Assembly (NCBI GenBank): GCA_003159675.1
Contig: PLQC01000181.1
Location: 5,258-61,253 of the forward strand
Direction of reading: 5' to 3'
Length of the DNA stretch: 55,996 nt
Origin: Limisphaerales bacterium
GTDB lineage: Bacteria; Verrucomicrobiota; Verrucomicrobiia; Limisphaerales; BOG-1460
Positions 15,666 to 25,053 of the stretch are shown here, in pieces. Position numbers and translations under genes: made by a program. Under the pieces are notes generated by a model. The model saw only the letters and a program-made list of their open reading frames with translations, had not been told where the DNA came from and did no database searches. Position 1 is the stretch's first letter. Each line of letters opens with the position of its first letter.

Positions 15666-18600
15666 TGTATCGCTTCTTCATCAACCGGCCGATCGTCGCC
15701 ATGGTCATCGCCATCCTGATGGTGTTGATCGGCGCGGTGTCAATGGTGTCGTTGCCGATCTCCCAATTTCCGGCCGTCGTGCCGCCGGAGATTCGCATTC
15801 AGACCACCTACGTGGGCGCTGACGCGCAAACGCTGGAGCAATCGGTCGCCACGCCCATCGAAGAGCAAATGAGCGGGGTGGACAACCTGAACTACATGTA
15901 TTCCATCAATGCCAATAACGGCGTCATGCGCATGGTGGTGAATTTCGACGTCAAAACGGACCCGAACATCGACCAGGTGCTGGCCCAACTGCGCGAGGCG
16001 CAGGCGGCTTCGCAATTGCCCGCGCCCGTGCAGCAATATGGCGTGACCATCCTTAAATCACCGACGACGCCGATGCTGCTGGTGTCCTTGTATTCGCCGC
16101 ATGGAACTTACGACCAGACGTTCCTGGCCAATTACGCCTACATCAATCTTGTTGACCAGGTCACGCGCCTGAATGGCATTTCGAATGTGAACGTTTTTGG
16201 CGCCGGCCAATATGCCATGCGCTTTTGGGTGAAGCCCGACCAATTGGCCAAGCTCAACATCACGGCGAGCGAAATCATTTCCGCGATCAACAGCCAGAAT
16301 ACGGTCAATCCGGCCGGCCAGATTGGCGCGCCGCCGGCTCCGCCCGGCCAGGAATACACCTACACCGCCATCGCCCAGGGGCGCCTGGTCACGGAAAAGC
16401 AATTTGGCGACATCATCATCCGCGAGAATCCGGATGGCTCGGTGGTGCGACTCAAGGACGTGGCGCGCGTGGAACTGGGGGCGCAGATTTACAACATCGC
16501 CGGCCGGCTCAACGGCAAACCGGCGGCCGTGATGGCCATTTATCAATTGCCCGGCTCGAACGCGCTTGACGCCGCCAAAGGCGTCAAGAACCTGATGCAG
16601 GAACTGAAGAAGCGCTTTCCGGCGGATTTGGATTACGCCGTTTCGCTTGACACGACGCTGGCCGTCAGCCGCGGCATCGTTGAAATCATGACGACGCTGT
16701 GGGAAGCCCTGCTGCTGGTGGTGCTTGTCGTCTATATTTTTCTGCAAGGATGGCGCGCGACCCTGATTCCGTTGCTGGCTGTGCCGGTGTCGCTGGTGGG
16801 CACCTTCGCCCTCTTTCCGATATTTGGCTTTTCCATCAATACGCTGTCGCTCTTCGGCCTGGTGTTGGCGATCGGGTTGGTGGTGGATGACGCCATCATC
16901 GTGGTCGAAGCGGTGGAGCGCCACATTGAAGAAGGCCTGTCGCCCAAGGACGCGGCCTTCAAGGCGATGGAGGAAGTGGCGGGACCCGTCGTGGCGATCG
17001 CGTTGATCCTGACGGCGGTGTTTGTGCCGACGGTTTTTATTCCGGGGATCACGGGCCGGCTTTACCAGCAATTCGCGTTGACCATCGCCATCTCGGTGAT
17101 TTTTTCGGCATTCAATGCCTTGTCGCTCAGCCCGGCCCTGGCGGCGCTGCTCCTCAAACCCAGGAAAGAGTCGCACAGTCCGTTGGCCAGGTTTTTTGGA
17201 TGGTTCAACCGCGTGTTTGGCAAGGCGACCAATGGCTACGTGCATTGGAGTTCGATCCTGATTCGGCGCAGCGTCATCAGCCTGGTTTTGCTGGCGGGCG
17301 TGGCGGCAGCCGCCGTGCTGGTGGGACGGCAGCTTCCGTCGTCATTCTTGCCGGAAGAAGACCAGGGCTACGCCTACATCAATGTGCAATTGCCCAACGC
17401 GGCGTCGTTCGAACGGACGGACGCCTTTTGCCGGCGGGTGGAAGAGATTCTCGCCCATGATTCGTCTATCAAGTACTACTCCACCGTGCTCGGCTTCAGC
17501 CTGCTTAGCCAGGCGCAAACGACCTACAACGCCTTGTTCTTTGTTACCTTGAAGCCGTGGGATGAGCGCAAGAAAAAATCCGAGCAATATGCCGCCATCC
17601 GCTCCCGGCTCAATCATGAGTTGGAGCAACTGCCCGAAGCGCGCGCGGTCGCGTTCCCGCCGCCGGCCATCCCCGGGGTCGGCACCTCCGGCGGCTTCAC
17701 GTTCATCCTCGAGGACCGAGCCGGGCACGATCCATCGTTTTTGACCGCCAATCTCAATGCCTTCATGGCAGCGGCGCGGAAACGGCCGGAACTCGCCGGT
17801 TTGACGACAACCTATCTTCCCGATGCGCCGCAGCTGTTCGTGGAGGTTGATCGCGACAAGGTCCTCAAGCAGGGCATGGATCTGTCCGAGGTTTACAAGA
17901 CGCTCCAGATGTTCATGGGCGGATACTTTGTCAATTATTTTAATCGATTCGGCCGGCAATGGCAGGTCTATGTGGAGGCGGAAAGCGAGTATCGCTCCAG
18001 GATCGAGAATATTGGATTGTTCTACGTCCGGAACAATCGGGGCCAAAGTGTGCCTCTGAGCGCCGTCACAAAAATCACGCATCGCACGGGGCCGGAATTC
18101 GTCATGCACTACAACGAATATCGCTGCGCGCAAATCAACGGCAGCGCGGCCTCGGGCTATAGTTCCGCGCAGGCCACGAAGGCGCTCGAGGAGGTCTTCG
18201 CGCAAACAATGCCGCAAAACGAGATGGGTTTTGATTACTTCGGAATGTCTTTCCAGGAACAACAAGCCGCCAAGGGCGTGTCACGCATCGCCATTTTTGG
18301 ATTGTCGCTTGCGTTTGTGTTTTTGATCCTGGCGGCGCTTTACGAAAGCTGGTCGCTGCCCGTCAGCGTCTTGATCAGCACGCCGGTCGCCGTCCTCGGC
18401 GCCTTCCTCGCGCTCTTCGCGCGCCAGTTCGAAAACAACGTCTATGTCCAGATCGGCCTCATCATGCTCATCGGCCTTTCCGCCAAAAACGCCATTCTCA
18501 TCGTCGAATTCGCCAAGGTTGAGGCGAAGAAAGGCAAATCATTCGCAGACGCTGCGTTGACCGGCGCCCGGATTCGTCTGCGTCCCATCCTGATGACCTC

Positions 18601-18790
18601 GTTCGCGTTTGTCTTTGGCTGCATACCCTTGTGGTTTGCCACGGGATCGGGCGGGGTGTCGCGCGAAACGCTGGGCACGGTGGTCATCGGCGGGATGCTC
18701 GGTTCGACGTTGCTGGGCATTTTCATCATCCCGGTGAATTTCTATGTTGTGGAGCGGTTGTCGCACCGCGAGAAAACCGACGCCAAATGA
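15665..18790 (+). CDS. RND multidrug efflux transporter (HAE1 type)
   Basis: The proton-driven inner-membrane pump of the tripartite system, about 1041 residues, the usual length. Twelve membrane segments flank two large periplasmic loops. TM1 is FFINRPIVAMVIAILMVLIG; TM4 carries the paired acids of the proton relay in GLVVDDAIIVVEAVERHIEE; TM10 has the matching lysine region in LIGLSAKNAILIVEFAKVEA. The AcrB-like motif GRLYQQFALTIAISVIFSA is present. The start is set by the overlap with the adaptor stop and by family alignment; the frame extends upstream but only as shadow. Substrates cannot be predicted. Confidence 0.97.
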   Translation: MYRFFINRPIVAMVIAILMVLIGAVSMVSLPISQFPAVVPPEIRIQTTYVGADAQTLEQSVATPIEEQMSGVDNLNYMYSINANNGVMRMVVNFDVKTDPNIDQVLAQLREAQAASQLPAPVQQYGVTILKSPTTPMLLVSLYSPHGTYDQTFLANYAYINLVDQVTRLNGISNVNVFGAGQYAMRFWVKPDQLAKLNITASEIISAINSQNTVNPAGQIGAPPAPPGQEYTYTAIAQGRLVTEKQFGDIIIRENPDGSVVRLKDVARVELGAQIYNIAGRLNGKPAAVMAIYQLPGSNALDAAKGVKNLMQELKKRFPADLDYAVSLDTTLAVSRGIVEIMTTLWEALLLVVLVVYIFLQGWRATLIPLLAVPVSLVGTFALFPIFGFSINTLSLFGLVLAIGLVVDDAIIVVEAVERHIEEGLSPKDAAFKAMEEVAGPVVAIALILTAVFVPTVFIPGITGRLYQQFALTIAISVIFSAFNALSLSPALAALLLKPRKESHSPLARFFGWFNRVFGKATNGYVHWSSILIRRSVISLVLLAGVAAAAVLVGRQLPSSFLPEEDQGYAYINVQLPNAASFERTDAFCRRVEEILAHDSSIKYYSTVLGFSLLSQAQTTYNALFFVTLKPWDERKKKSEQYAAIRSRLNHELEQLPEARAVAFPPPAIPGVGTSGGFTFILEDRAGHDPSFLTANLNAFMAAARKRPELAGLTTTYLPDAPQLFVEVDRDKVLKQGMDLSEVYKTLQMFMGGYFVNYFNRFGRQWQVYVEAESEYRSRIENIGLFYVRNNRGQSVPLSAVTKITHRTGPEFVMHYNEYRCAQINGSAASGYSSAQATKALEEVFAQTMPQNEMGFDYFGMSFQEQQAAKGVSRIAIFGLSLAFVFLILAALYESWSLPVSVLISTPVAVLGAFLALFARQFENNVYVQIGLIMLIGLSAKNAILIVEFAKVEAKKGKSFADAALTGARIRLRPILMTSFAFVFGCIPLWFATGSGGVSRETLGTVVIGGMLGSTLLGIFIIPVNFYVVERLSHREKTDAK

Positions 18791-20172
18791 GGCTGCTCTG
18801 TTGCGTAATATTAGCCTTGACGATTGCCGGTTGCGCCATGGGCCCAAATTATCGGCGTCCGCCCATCAACGCGCCGGTGTCTTTTCGCGGCGCCGGCACG
18901 GAGACCAACTCCCTGGGCAACTATGCCTGGTGGCAGTTATTCAACGATCCAGCGCTGCAACAATTGATCCGCATTGCGCTGACGAACAATTATGATGTTC
19001 GGATCGCAGCCGCGCGAGTGGAGCAGGCGCGCGCGATTTGGACCGGGAACCGTTCGCTTTTTCTGCCGCAGGTCAACTACCTGGCGGGAGTCGGCCGCGG
19101 CAAAAATGTGCAGAACAATCTGCCTTCCAATAATGGCGGCCAAACAGCCACGGGCATTTCAGCCGACGCCAATGTCTCCTGGGAAATCGATCTCTTCGGG
19201 CGCATCCGGCGCCTCAATGAATCGGCCCGAGCGCAATTCTTCGCCAGCGAAGAAGGGCGGCGCGACGTGACGGCCATGCTGATTTCCGACGTCGCTCAGG
19301 CCTATTTCCAACTTTTGGCGTTGGATCAGGAATGGCGCATCGCCGACGAAAGCACGAATTCATTTGGGCAAAGTCTGAAAATCTTCAGCGAACGCTATCG
19401 CGGCGGTGTGGCGTCCAAATTGGAAGTTTCGTCGGCCGAAGCGTTGATGGCTTCCGCCGCGACTTCCGCGCTCGATCTTCAGCGCCAGATTGTCACCCAG
19501 GAAAATCTGATCTGCGTGCTGCTGGGCGTGAATCCCGGTCCGGTTGCGCGCGACCGCGCGTTGCTCGCCGAGGTATTGCCGCCGGAGGTTCCGCCCGGGT
19601 TGCCGTCGGCGCTATTGGAGCGGCGGCCGGACATTCGTCAAGCGGAAGAAAATCTTCGTTCGGCCAACGCCATGGTGGGCGTGGCGAAGGCGGATTTCTT
19701 TCCGCGCCTGACCCTGACCGGGTTGCTCGGCCAGACCAGCTCGGAGCTTTCCACCTTTACCGCGGGCGCGAACAACGCCTGGAGCATTGCCGCCGGCCTG
19801 ACCGGTCCGATCTTTGAAGGCGGCCTGCTCAAGGCGCAATATCGCGCCGCCCGCGCCGCCTGGGACGAAGCCCGTCTGCAATATCAGTCAACCCTGTTGA
19901 CCGGCTTCCGCGAAGTGGCCGACGCCCTGGCCGCGCGTCAACAATTGGCCGCCGAGCGCGTTGAACAAACCCGCGCGGTCACCGCCTATCAGGAAGCCGT
20001 GAAATTGGCCACCGAACGTTACGCCCAGGGCCGGGCCAGCTATTACGAAGTCCTGCAAGAGCAGCAACTGCTTTTCCCCGCCGAAAACACGCTCACGCAA
20101 ATCCAGCTCGACCGATTGCTGGCAGTCGTCCAACTGTACCGCGCTCTGGGCGGGGGCTGGTCGGCGCCTTAA
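18787..20172 (+). CDS. RND efflux outer-membrane lipoprotein (NodT/OprM type)
   Basis: The outer-membrane channel of the pump, about 461 residues. It has a lipoprotein signal (LLCCVILALTIAGC) and two copies of the TolC-type helical repeat (NYDVRIAAARVEQARAIW; RRPDIRQAEENLRSANAMVG). The ATG overlaps the pump's TGA (ATGA at 18787-18790), so the three genes form one coupled operon. The frame continues upstream in the pump gene as shadow. The gene is followed by an inverted repeat that may end transcription. Confidence 0.95.
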   Translation: MRLLCCVILALTIAGCAMGPNYRRPPINAPVSFRGAGTETNSLGNYAWWQLFNDPALQQLIRIALTNNYDVRIAAARVEQARAIWTGNRSLFLPQVNYLAGVGRGKNVQNNLPSNNGGQTATGISADANVSWEIDLFGRIRRLNESARAQFFASEEGRRDVTAMLISDVAQAYFQLLALDQEWRIADESTNSFGQSLKIFSERYRGGVASKLEVSSAEALMASAATSALDLQRQIVTQENLICVLLGVNPGPVARDRALLAEVLPPEVPPGLPSALLERRPDIRQAEENLRSANAMVGVAKADFFPRLTLTGLLGQTSSELSTFTAGANNAWSIAAGLTGPIFEGGLLKAQYRAARAAWDEARLQYQSTLLTGFREVADALAARQQLAAERVEQTRAVTAYQEAVKLATERYAQGRASYYEVLQEQQLLFPAENTLTQIQLDRLLAVVQLYRALGGGWSAP

Positions 20173-20186
20173 TCATCTTGACTACC

Positions 20187-20233
20187 AGCCGGTGGATTTC
20201 TTGCTCATTGATTCGCGAGTGTGTCCACCGGCT
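20187..20233. terminator. Inverted repeat between convergent genes, possible two-way terminator
   Basis: AGCCGGTGGA (20187-20196) and TCCACCGGCT (20224-20233) are perfectly complementary with a 27-base loop. It lies between the end of the efflux operon and the end of the convergent kinase gene. There is no strong T-tract, so the function is a guess from position. Confidence 0.4.
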
Positions 20234-20356
20234 CCCGATTGGTCTCGTTATTCGGACTTCATGCCGGTGCCGAGCAGGGTGATGTTCTCCAACTTGAAAG
20301 GAACCTCGAAGGACCGGAGCTTGTTATACCCACTTTTCATATAATTGATCTGGACG

Positions 20357-23300
20357 TCATTTCTTTTCCCGCTCCATGGCAAGCCACTCCATGGGTTGGT
20401 TGGTGGGAACCAGTTCAAGACCATAGAACGCGAGGAACGCGTTGTTGACTTCCAAATCCTTCGTCCGATGTGGGATATAGGCGGCTGGAATCAGTTCCAT
20501 TTTCCTGTCATATCGGTTCGTCAATCCTGTTTCATCCAGGACCGGTTTACCAAAATAATTTTCCCAATCCCCGGCGAGTTCCGGCATGGACCGGCTTCCG
20601 GCAAAATCATGGGAGATTTTCGATTCTAGAAGCTGGGGATCTTTGACCTTGATTGAAAGCACCTCGGTGTCGCGAATTTCCCGATGCCATGAAAGCCCGA
20701 ACTGTTGTTTGAGCTGCTGTTTGATTTCCGCCTGCAATCTTTCCACGGGTCGGACCCGCAACGTGTCAATGACGTCAAACTGGTTTGTGAACTGCCCGAC
20801 ATACTCTTGAGGGAATTCCGTGCGAACCACCAAGTGCGGATCCCACGCGGCCTGCTGGCTGTAGGCGTAACTGACCAGCTCCGAAAAACTCACGCATAAA
20901 TTGGCCATTTTCCCATCAATCCAGCCATGATGAATTCCAATGCCTGTGTGGGACAACTCATTCAGGTTGTAGTGCGTGTGCCGGACCACCAGCACATGCG
21001 GGGCTTGCCGGAGCCCCTTGCGATAACGCTCGTAGTTTTTCCGATCGAGGTTTTGCCAGAAGACATCGTTGATGATCGGAGAACTTTTGCCTTGGCTGCT
21101 TTTGGAGGGCTTGCGGTCGCTCTCAGCGAGGCTCTCCGCCGCTCCATCCGATTCAGCGTGGCTGCTGCTCAACCAGTGAATGATTTCCGGATTGAACGGT
21201 GGTTGGCCGTCTTGCGAATTCCACCATTTGCCCCAGGTCTGCCAGTCCTTGCCGAAGTTCTGACCCGTCAGCCGCACGAGCGAAATTTGGGCCCACGAAC
21301 GAACGTTTGAGTTGTTATGATAAATCAGATGGATCAGTTCGGGCACGGCGGTCTTGTCACCAATGATGCCCAGCGCGCGGACGGCCATCCAGCGATCGCG
21401 ATTGTCCTTATTGCGGCGATCGAAGGCAATCTCGCGCAGCGCGGGCAGCGCGTTGGTGGAGTGCAATGCGGCCAGCGTGTTGATGGCCTGGTAGTACTCG
21501 CGGGTCTGCGGACCCTCCAGGGTGTCAACCAGGTGGGTTTCGAGATGCGCCCGTTCCTTGTCGGACCATCCTGTGAATGTGCGTGTGTCGAAAAAGTTGC
21601 GGAACTGGCGGTCGGTCCGTTGCGCCATATCACGCTGGTCTTCGTTTAACAAGTTCCAAAAAGCATTCGAACTGCCAAGGTCCGTTTCCGCAATCGCCGG
21701 CATTGATTGCCGGGCAGCGGCATATTCCGGGGTTTGGATCAAAGGGGGTGTGGCAACGGTGGCTGGGCGTATGAGCACCAGTACAATGCCAATTGTAATC
21801 ACAATCAGGGCCAGCACCACCACGATGAGCCATCCCCGGAATCGGTTCGGCTGCCGGGTTGACGGTGCGGTGGCTGCGACTGCCGGAACGGGCGACGGAA
21901 TGTCGGCCGGTTCCTTTCTCGCGCCAAAAATGTCTTCGTAAGCGTACATCAACGCGGCCAAAGCGATGGGAGCCGTGACCAGAGAACCCACAACAAAGAC
22001 CAGCATCCCTGCCAATTTAATCAGCGACAAAACGATGCTGAATCCGAAGAACTTCCACCAATGTTTGGAGATTGTCTTCCGGCTCAGCCCCATGGCCGTC
22101 CAAAAACCAAGTCGTTTGTCAATGACCAGAACCAGTGTGAAGGTCCATGCAACCGTGAGATAAATGCCGGGTAATAACAGGCAACAAAATCCGGCGATCG
22201 TGAGTACTGCTTTAACAAAACTGGCGAGGAAGAGCGGCAGGAATGCAATGCTGAAGCCGGAAAAGGCGGTTCCTGCACCTGCCTGTTCGCCGCGTATTTT
22301 CTTCAAGAAATACAGGCACAACCCACCCATGAGCGGACCACTGACGACAATCCCTATCAAAGTGGGAAGGGCGGCAATTCGCAATAGCAGGATCAGCGCA
22401 GTGACGCCCACGACCGGCCAAAAATCGCTTCGCACCAAAGCCCAGCCACGGCGCAGGCAACTGCCAATGTCCAAAGTGTAATCCCGCTCCAAAATCTCCC
22501 GGGTGAGCATTTCGGCATCCGCTGTCGCTGCGGTGGTGCTGGCAATTGTCTCCACCGCCGTCTTTACCTGACTGGCCTCTTGGTAGCGGCGTTCCGGCTC
22601 TTTTTCCAGGGCATGCAGTACCACCTCGTCGAAGCGCACGTCGATTTGAACCTTTTGCGATGGCGGCTGGAAATTTCCGAGCGGCAGTTCGCCGGTGAGC
22701 ATTTCATAAAACACGACGCCCAGCGAATAAATGTCCGCACGATGATCCACGGTCTGCGGTTTTTCGATCTGTTCCGGCGCCATGTAATGCGGCGTCCCCA
22801 CCACGTCCGCCGCGCCGGTCAGGGAAATACTCTGCGGCTCCTGATCCAGAAGCTTGGCGATGCCGAAGTCGGCGATTTTCACCTGGCCCTTTTTGTCGAG
22901 CAGGATGTTCTCAGGCTTGAGATCACGGTGGATGATGCCCTGGTCGTGGGCGTATTGCAGCGCCTCGCAGATCTGCGGCACGATGGCAAGCGCTTCGGCG
23001 GACGCAAGCCTCCGCGCCTGCAACAACCGTCGCAGCGTCATGCCGTCCACAAATTCCATCAGCAGATAATAATTTCCCTGCGTCTCGCCGAAGTCGTAAA
23101 CCGTGACAATGTTGGGATGGTTCAGCCACGCCAGCGCGCGGGCTTCACGTTCGAAGCGCTCGGCAAATTGCGGGTCGTTCTGTTTTTCCGGTGAGAGAAT
23201 TTTCAGCGCCACGAACCGGTTCAAGCGCGGTTGGCGGGCTTTATAGACCGCACCCATGCCGCCCTGGCCCAGCAATTCGATGATTTCGAGCTGCGGAAAA

Positions 23301-23473
23301 AGTGTGGCCATCTGCTCGACGGATGGGGGCACAAAGGCAGATTTGCCAGGCCCGGGTTCATTCCCCGCCTTGGTTCCAAAACCGGATTTCATCAGGCACT
23401 CCGGACAGAGGCCCTGGGGCGCCTCAGAAACCACCGGCTTTCCGCAAATCGGACAAACCTGGGGTGTATCCAT
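20357..23473 (-). CDS. Zinc-ribbon Ser/Thr protein kinase with membrane and HEAT domains
   Basis: This 1038-residue protein reads in order: zinc ribbon with Cys7, Cys10, Cys23 and Cys26 (CPICG, LCPEC); PknB-type kinase domain about 62-320 with glycine loop LGQGGMGAVYKARQ, Lys91 (VALKIL), HRDLKPEN at 182-189 and DFG at 202-204; several membrane segments about 350-530; a further single segment near 560; HEAT-like repeats (about 650-750, REIAFDRRNKDNRDRW region); and a C-terminal domain of unknown fold. All catalytic residues are present, so it should be active. This architecture is common in Pedosphaera-like Verrucomicrobia, usually next to an ECF sigma factor, as here (101 bases downstream of it). 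Confidence 0.92.
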   Translation of the reverse strand: MDTPQVCPICGKPVVSEAPQGLCPECLMKSGFGTKAGNEPGPGKSAFVPPSVEQMATLFPQLEIIELLGQGGMGAVYKARQPRLNRFVALKILSPEKQNDPQFAERFEREARALAWLNHPNIVTVYDFGETQGNYYLLMEFVDGMTLRRLLQARRLASAEALAIVPQICEALQYAHDQGIIHRDLKPENILLDKKGQVKIADFGIAKLLDQEPQSISLTGAADVVGTPHYMAPEQIEKPQTVDHRADIYSLGVVFYEMLTGELPLGNFQPPSQKVQIDVRFDEVVLHALEKEPERRYQEASQVKTAVETIASTTAATADAEMLTREILERDYTLDIGSCLRRGWALVRSDFWPVVGVTALILLLRIAALPTLIGIVVSGPLMGGLCLYFLKKIRGEQAGAGTAFSGFSIAFLPLFLASFVKAVLTIAGFCCLLLPGIYLTVAWTFTLVLVIDKRLGFWTAMGLSRKTISKHWWKFFGFSIVLSLIKLAGMLVFVVGSLVTAPIALAALMYAYEDIFGARKEPADIPSPVPAVAATAPSTRQPNRFRGWLIVVVLALIVITIGIVLVLIRPATVATPPLIQTPEYAAARQSMPAIAETDLGSSNAFWNLLNEDQRDMAQRTDRQFRNFFDTRTFTGWSDKERAHLETHLVDTLEGPQTREYYQAINTLAALHSTNALPALREIAFDRRNKDNRDRWMAVRALGIIGDKTAVPELIHLIYHNNSNVRSWAQISLVRLTGQNFGKDWQTWGKWWNSQDGQPPFNPEIIHWLSSSHAESDGAAESLAESDRKPSKSSQGKSSPIINDVFWQNLDRKNYERYRKGLRQAPHVLVVRHTHYNLNELSHTGIGIHHGWIDGKMANLCVSFSELVSYAYSQQAAWDPHLVVRTEFPQEYVGQFTNQFDVIDTLRVRPVERLQAEIKQQLKQQFGLSWHREIRDTEVLSIKVKDPQLLESKISHDFAGSRSMPELAGDWENYFGKPVLDETGLTNRYDRKMELIPAAYIPHRTKDLEVNNAFLAFYGLELVPTNQPMEWLAMEREKK

Positions 23474-23574
23474 AATAATTCTTCCGCCCTATTTATAAAG
23501 GAAAACTGATGGAAAGTTACAGAGGAAACGCAAATCCTCTTTCGAGCCAGACGCCGTGACGCTGCAAACCCGCA

Positions 23575-24351
23575 TCATCCTCTTGCCAGCACGGCAAACA
23601 AGTGGCGCATTTCCTCTTCGACCTCTTCCGGCTTCGTGACAGTGTTGGCGATTTCGTCCCGGAGCAATTGCCGATACCGTTGGCGCAGCCGATGCACCAC
23701 CACTTTCACCGAGCCTTCGGTCATCGCCAGTGTTGACGCCAGCGCCGCATAGGGATGCGCGGCGCGTTCACCCAGAAGGCATGGTTTCAACGCGTCGAAT
23801 AATTCCGCCTTGCCGTCCCGCGCAAATTCAGCGCTCAGCCGGTTCATGACCTGCTCCAACAAGGCCAGCGCCCAACGCCATTCGAAACTCTGTTCCGGAG
23901 TCAGATTGTCCATCGGTTCCCGCGTGCAACGGCCCTCCGCTTCATCGCGTTGCAGAGACACGACCCGTCCACCGCCGCGCTTTTGCGTTCTGGCCTTGTC
24001 CCATTCATTTGCCAAAAAATTGCTGATGCTGGTCAGGAGAAACGAGCGGAAACGGCCGCGTTGCTGGTCGGCCCGGCCCAGCCAGTCTCGCTCCAGCAAC
24101 CAGGCGAAGAATGCCTGAGTCAGGTCTTCGGCATCGGCGGGGGAATATCCCCGCCGTCGCACATAAGCATAGAGCGGATACCAATACGTCTGGCAGAGTT
24201 TTCCCAAGGCGTCTTGTGCGTGCAGGACATCGCTTCGCCCCGCCGCCAAGACCACCGACCAATGTGTGGTGGCAAAGACAGACCGTTGGCCGGCTTGATT
24301 GCTGCCTGGAATTATGTCATCCGAACTGACTTTAGTGGATGTGCTCAACAC
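23575..24351 (-). CDS. ECF-type RNA polymerase sigma factor
   Basis: Region 2 is seen in FATTHWSVVLAAG through AEDLTQAFFAWLLERDWLG and region 4 in HPYAALASTLAMTEGSVKVVVHRLRQRYRQLLRDEI, with a helix-turn-helix. This matches the ECF group linked to Ser/Thr kinases in Planctomycetes and Verrucomicrobia, where the partner kinase replaces an anti-sigma factor. The start is uncertain: GTG 24351 (VLSTSTKVSSDD) is the first plausible codon after the stop of the upstream HTH gene seven bases away. There is no Shine-Dalgarno site, and an upstream extension of 47 codons would overlap that gene in another frame. Confidence 0.85.
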   Translation of the reverse strand: MLSTSTKVSSDDIIPGSNQAGQRSVFATTHWSVVLAAGRSDVLHAQDALGKLCQTYWYPLYAYVRRRGYSPADAEDLTQAFFAWLLERDWLGRADQQRGRFRSFLLTSISNFLANEWDKARTQKRGGGRVVSLQRDEAEGRCTREPMDNLTPEQSFEWRWALALLEQVMNRLSAEFARDGKAELFDALKPCLLGERAAHPYAALASTLAMTEGSVKVVVHRLRQRYRQLLRDEIANTVTKPEEVEEEMRHLFAVLARG

Positions 24352-24358
24352 GAGGAGG

Positions 24359-24544
24359 CTAACGCGCCGCGCCAAATAAAGGCAAGCAAGGTCTCGGAAT
24401 GAGGATGCGGCGAAGTCCCGGGAGCTTCCGAAGCACCTTCCGACGCACGAGCCGTCGGAGCGTCTCCTCGCAAACGCCGAGCTCCATTGCACTGCTCTTT
24501 ATGTTGAGCGTCTGACATTCGCCGGTGATAGTGGTTGCGTTCAT
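24359..24544 (-). CDS. Small excisionase-like helix-turn-helix protein
   Basis: The 61-residue reading from ATG 24544 contains one helix-turn-helix: SAMELGVCEETLRRLVRRKV then LRKLPGLRRILIPR. The pattern (G-V-x-x-x-T-L-x-R-L-x-x-R, then R-x-x-x-I-P) is that of MerR/excisionase-type DNA-binding domains. It ends seven bases before the sigma-factor start on the same strand, so they may be co-transcribed. Alternative: a chance frame, but the motif and neighbourhood make a real gene more likely. Confidence 0.55.
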   Translation of the reverse strand: MNATTITGECQTLNIKSSAMELGVCEETLRRLVRRKVLRKLPGLRRILIPRPCLPLFGAAR

Positions 24545-24682
24545 AACAAATTTTTCCCGGGACAACAGCCTGCGACCCGTCGAAACTCCTTTGGTGTAGC
24601 AGTTGCACAATCGGCATCTGGCGACGAATGCCCGGCAATCCAGTCTTGCCAGTCCACATCGAATCACACATAGTGGCCGTCA

Positions 24683-24747
24683 GGCAATGGGGTTTGCCGT
24701 CCCGCAAGGGAAAACCGCCTGAGAGCTTCAGAGCCGATAACTCCTAC
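24683..24747 (+). promoter_or_regulatory. Fluoride riboswitch 1 (crcB motif)
   Basis: The aptamer has the conserved layout GGCAATGGGGTTTGCC, then AAAACCGCC, then GAGCCGATAACTCCTAC. The pseudoknot GGGGTT with AACTCC is possible (one G-U pair). It leads to the CrcB-DUF190 remnant and the Ehr-enolase operon. The final CTCCTACC of the aptamer also forms the 5' arm of the terminator at 24743-24777, the expected arrangement for a fluoride ON switch. Confidence 0.92.
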
Positions 24748-24777
24748 CGAGACAATTCGTGTCGGCAGGTTTTTTTA
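24743..24777 (+). terminator. Riboswitch-controlled intrinsic terminator
   Basis: CCTACCGA (24743-24750) pairs with TCGGCAGG (24762-24769), with one A-C mismatch, and is followed directly by seven T residues. Its 5' arm is part of the aptamer, so fluoride-stabilised aptamer and terminator are mutually exclusive. The T-tract runs into the ATG at 24777. Confidence 0.75.
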
Positions 24778-25007
24778 TGCTCAACTATATCTTGGTCGGT
24801 GTGGGCAGCGCAATCGGTGGAGTCTCGCGTTTTTGGGCTTCGGGCGTCATTGCCAATCGCTTTGGCCAATCATTCCTGCCTTTGCTCGACGAGATGATGG
24901 GGGGCGGCCTGGTCACGCTGGAAAAGGCGCGGGTGATTGATTATCGCTCCGGCGAGGATGGAAAAGGAGACGGGACAGCAGCGGCGGTGGAACCGGAAAG
25001 CCGCTGA
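24777..25007 (+). pseudogene. crcB: CrcB N-terminus fused to DUF190 C-terminus (deletion remnant)
   Basis: The first 35 residues (MLNYILVGVGSAIGGVSRFW, then ASGVIANRFGQSF) are the start of a Fluc/CrcB fluoride channel, with the first membrane helix and the GGVSRF motif. The reading then jumps to LPLLDEMMGGGLVTLEKARV, which is the C-terminus of a DUF190 protein, a family usually encoded next to crcB. The reading frame stays open across the join. At least three membrane helices of CrcB and most of DUF190 are absent, so no channel can form from it. The most likely origin is an in-frame deletion between two adjacent genes, or an assembly collapse. It lies directly after fluoride riboswitch 1. Confidence 0.85.
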
Positions 25008-25053
25008 ACACGCGGTTTATGCGCTGAACAACGAAACCAAACGGCAGATCCAC

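Noticed and set aside
16058-17245. A 395-codon minus-strand frame
   Set aside because: It is antisense to the RND pump, which has full family similarity. The product is a His/Arg-rich shadow.
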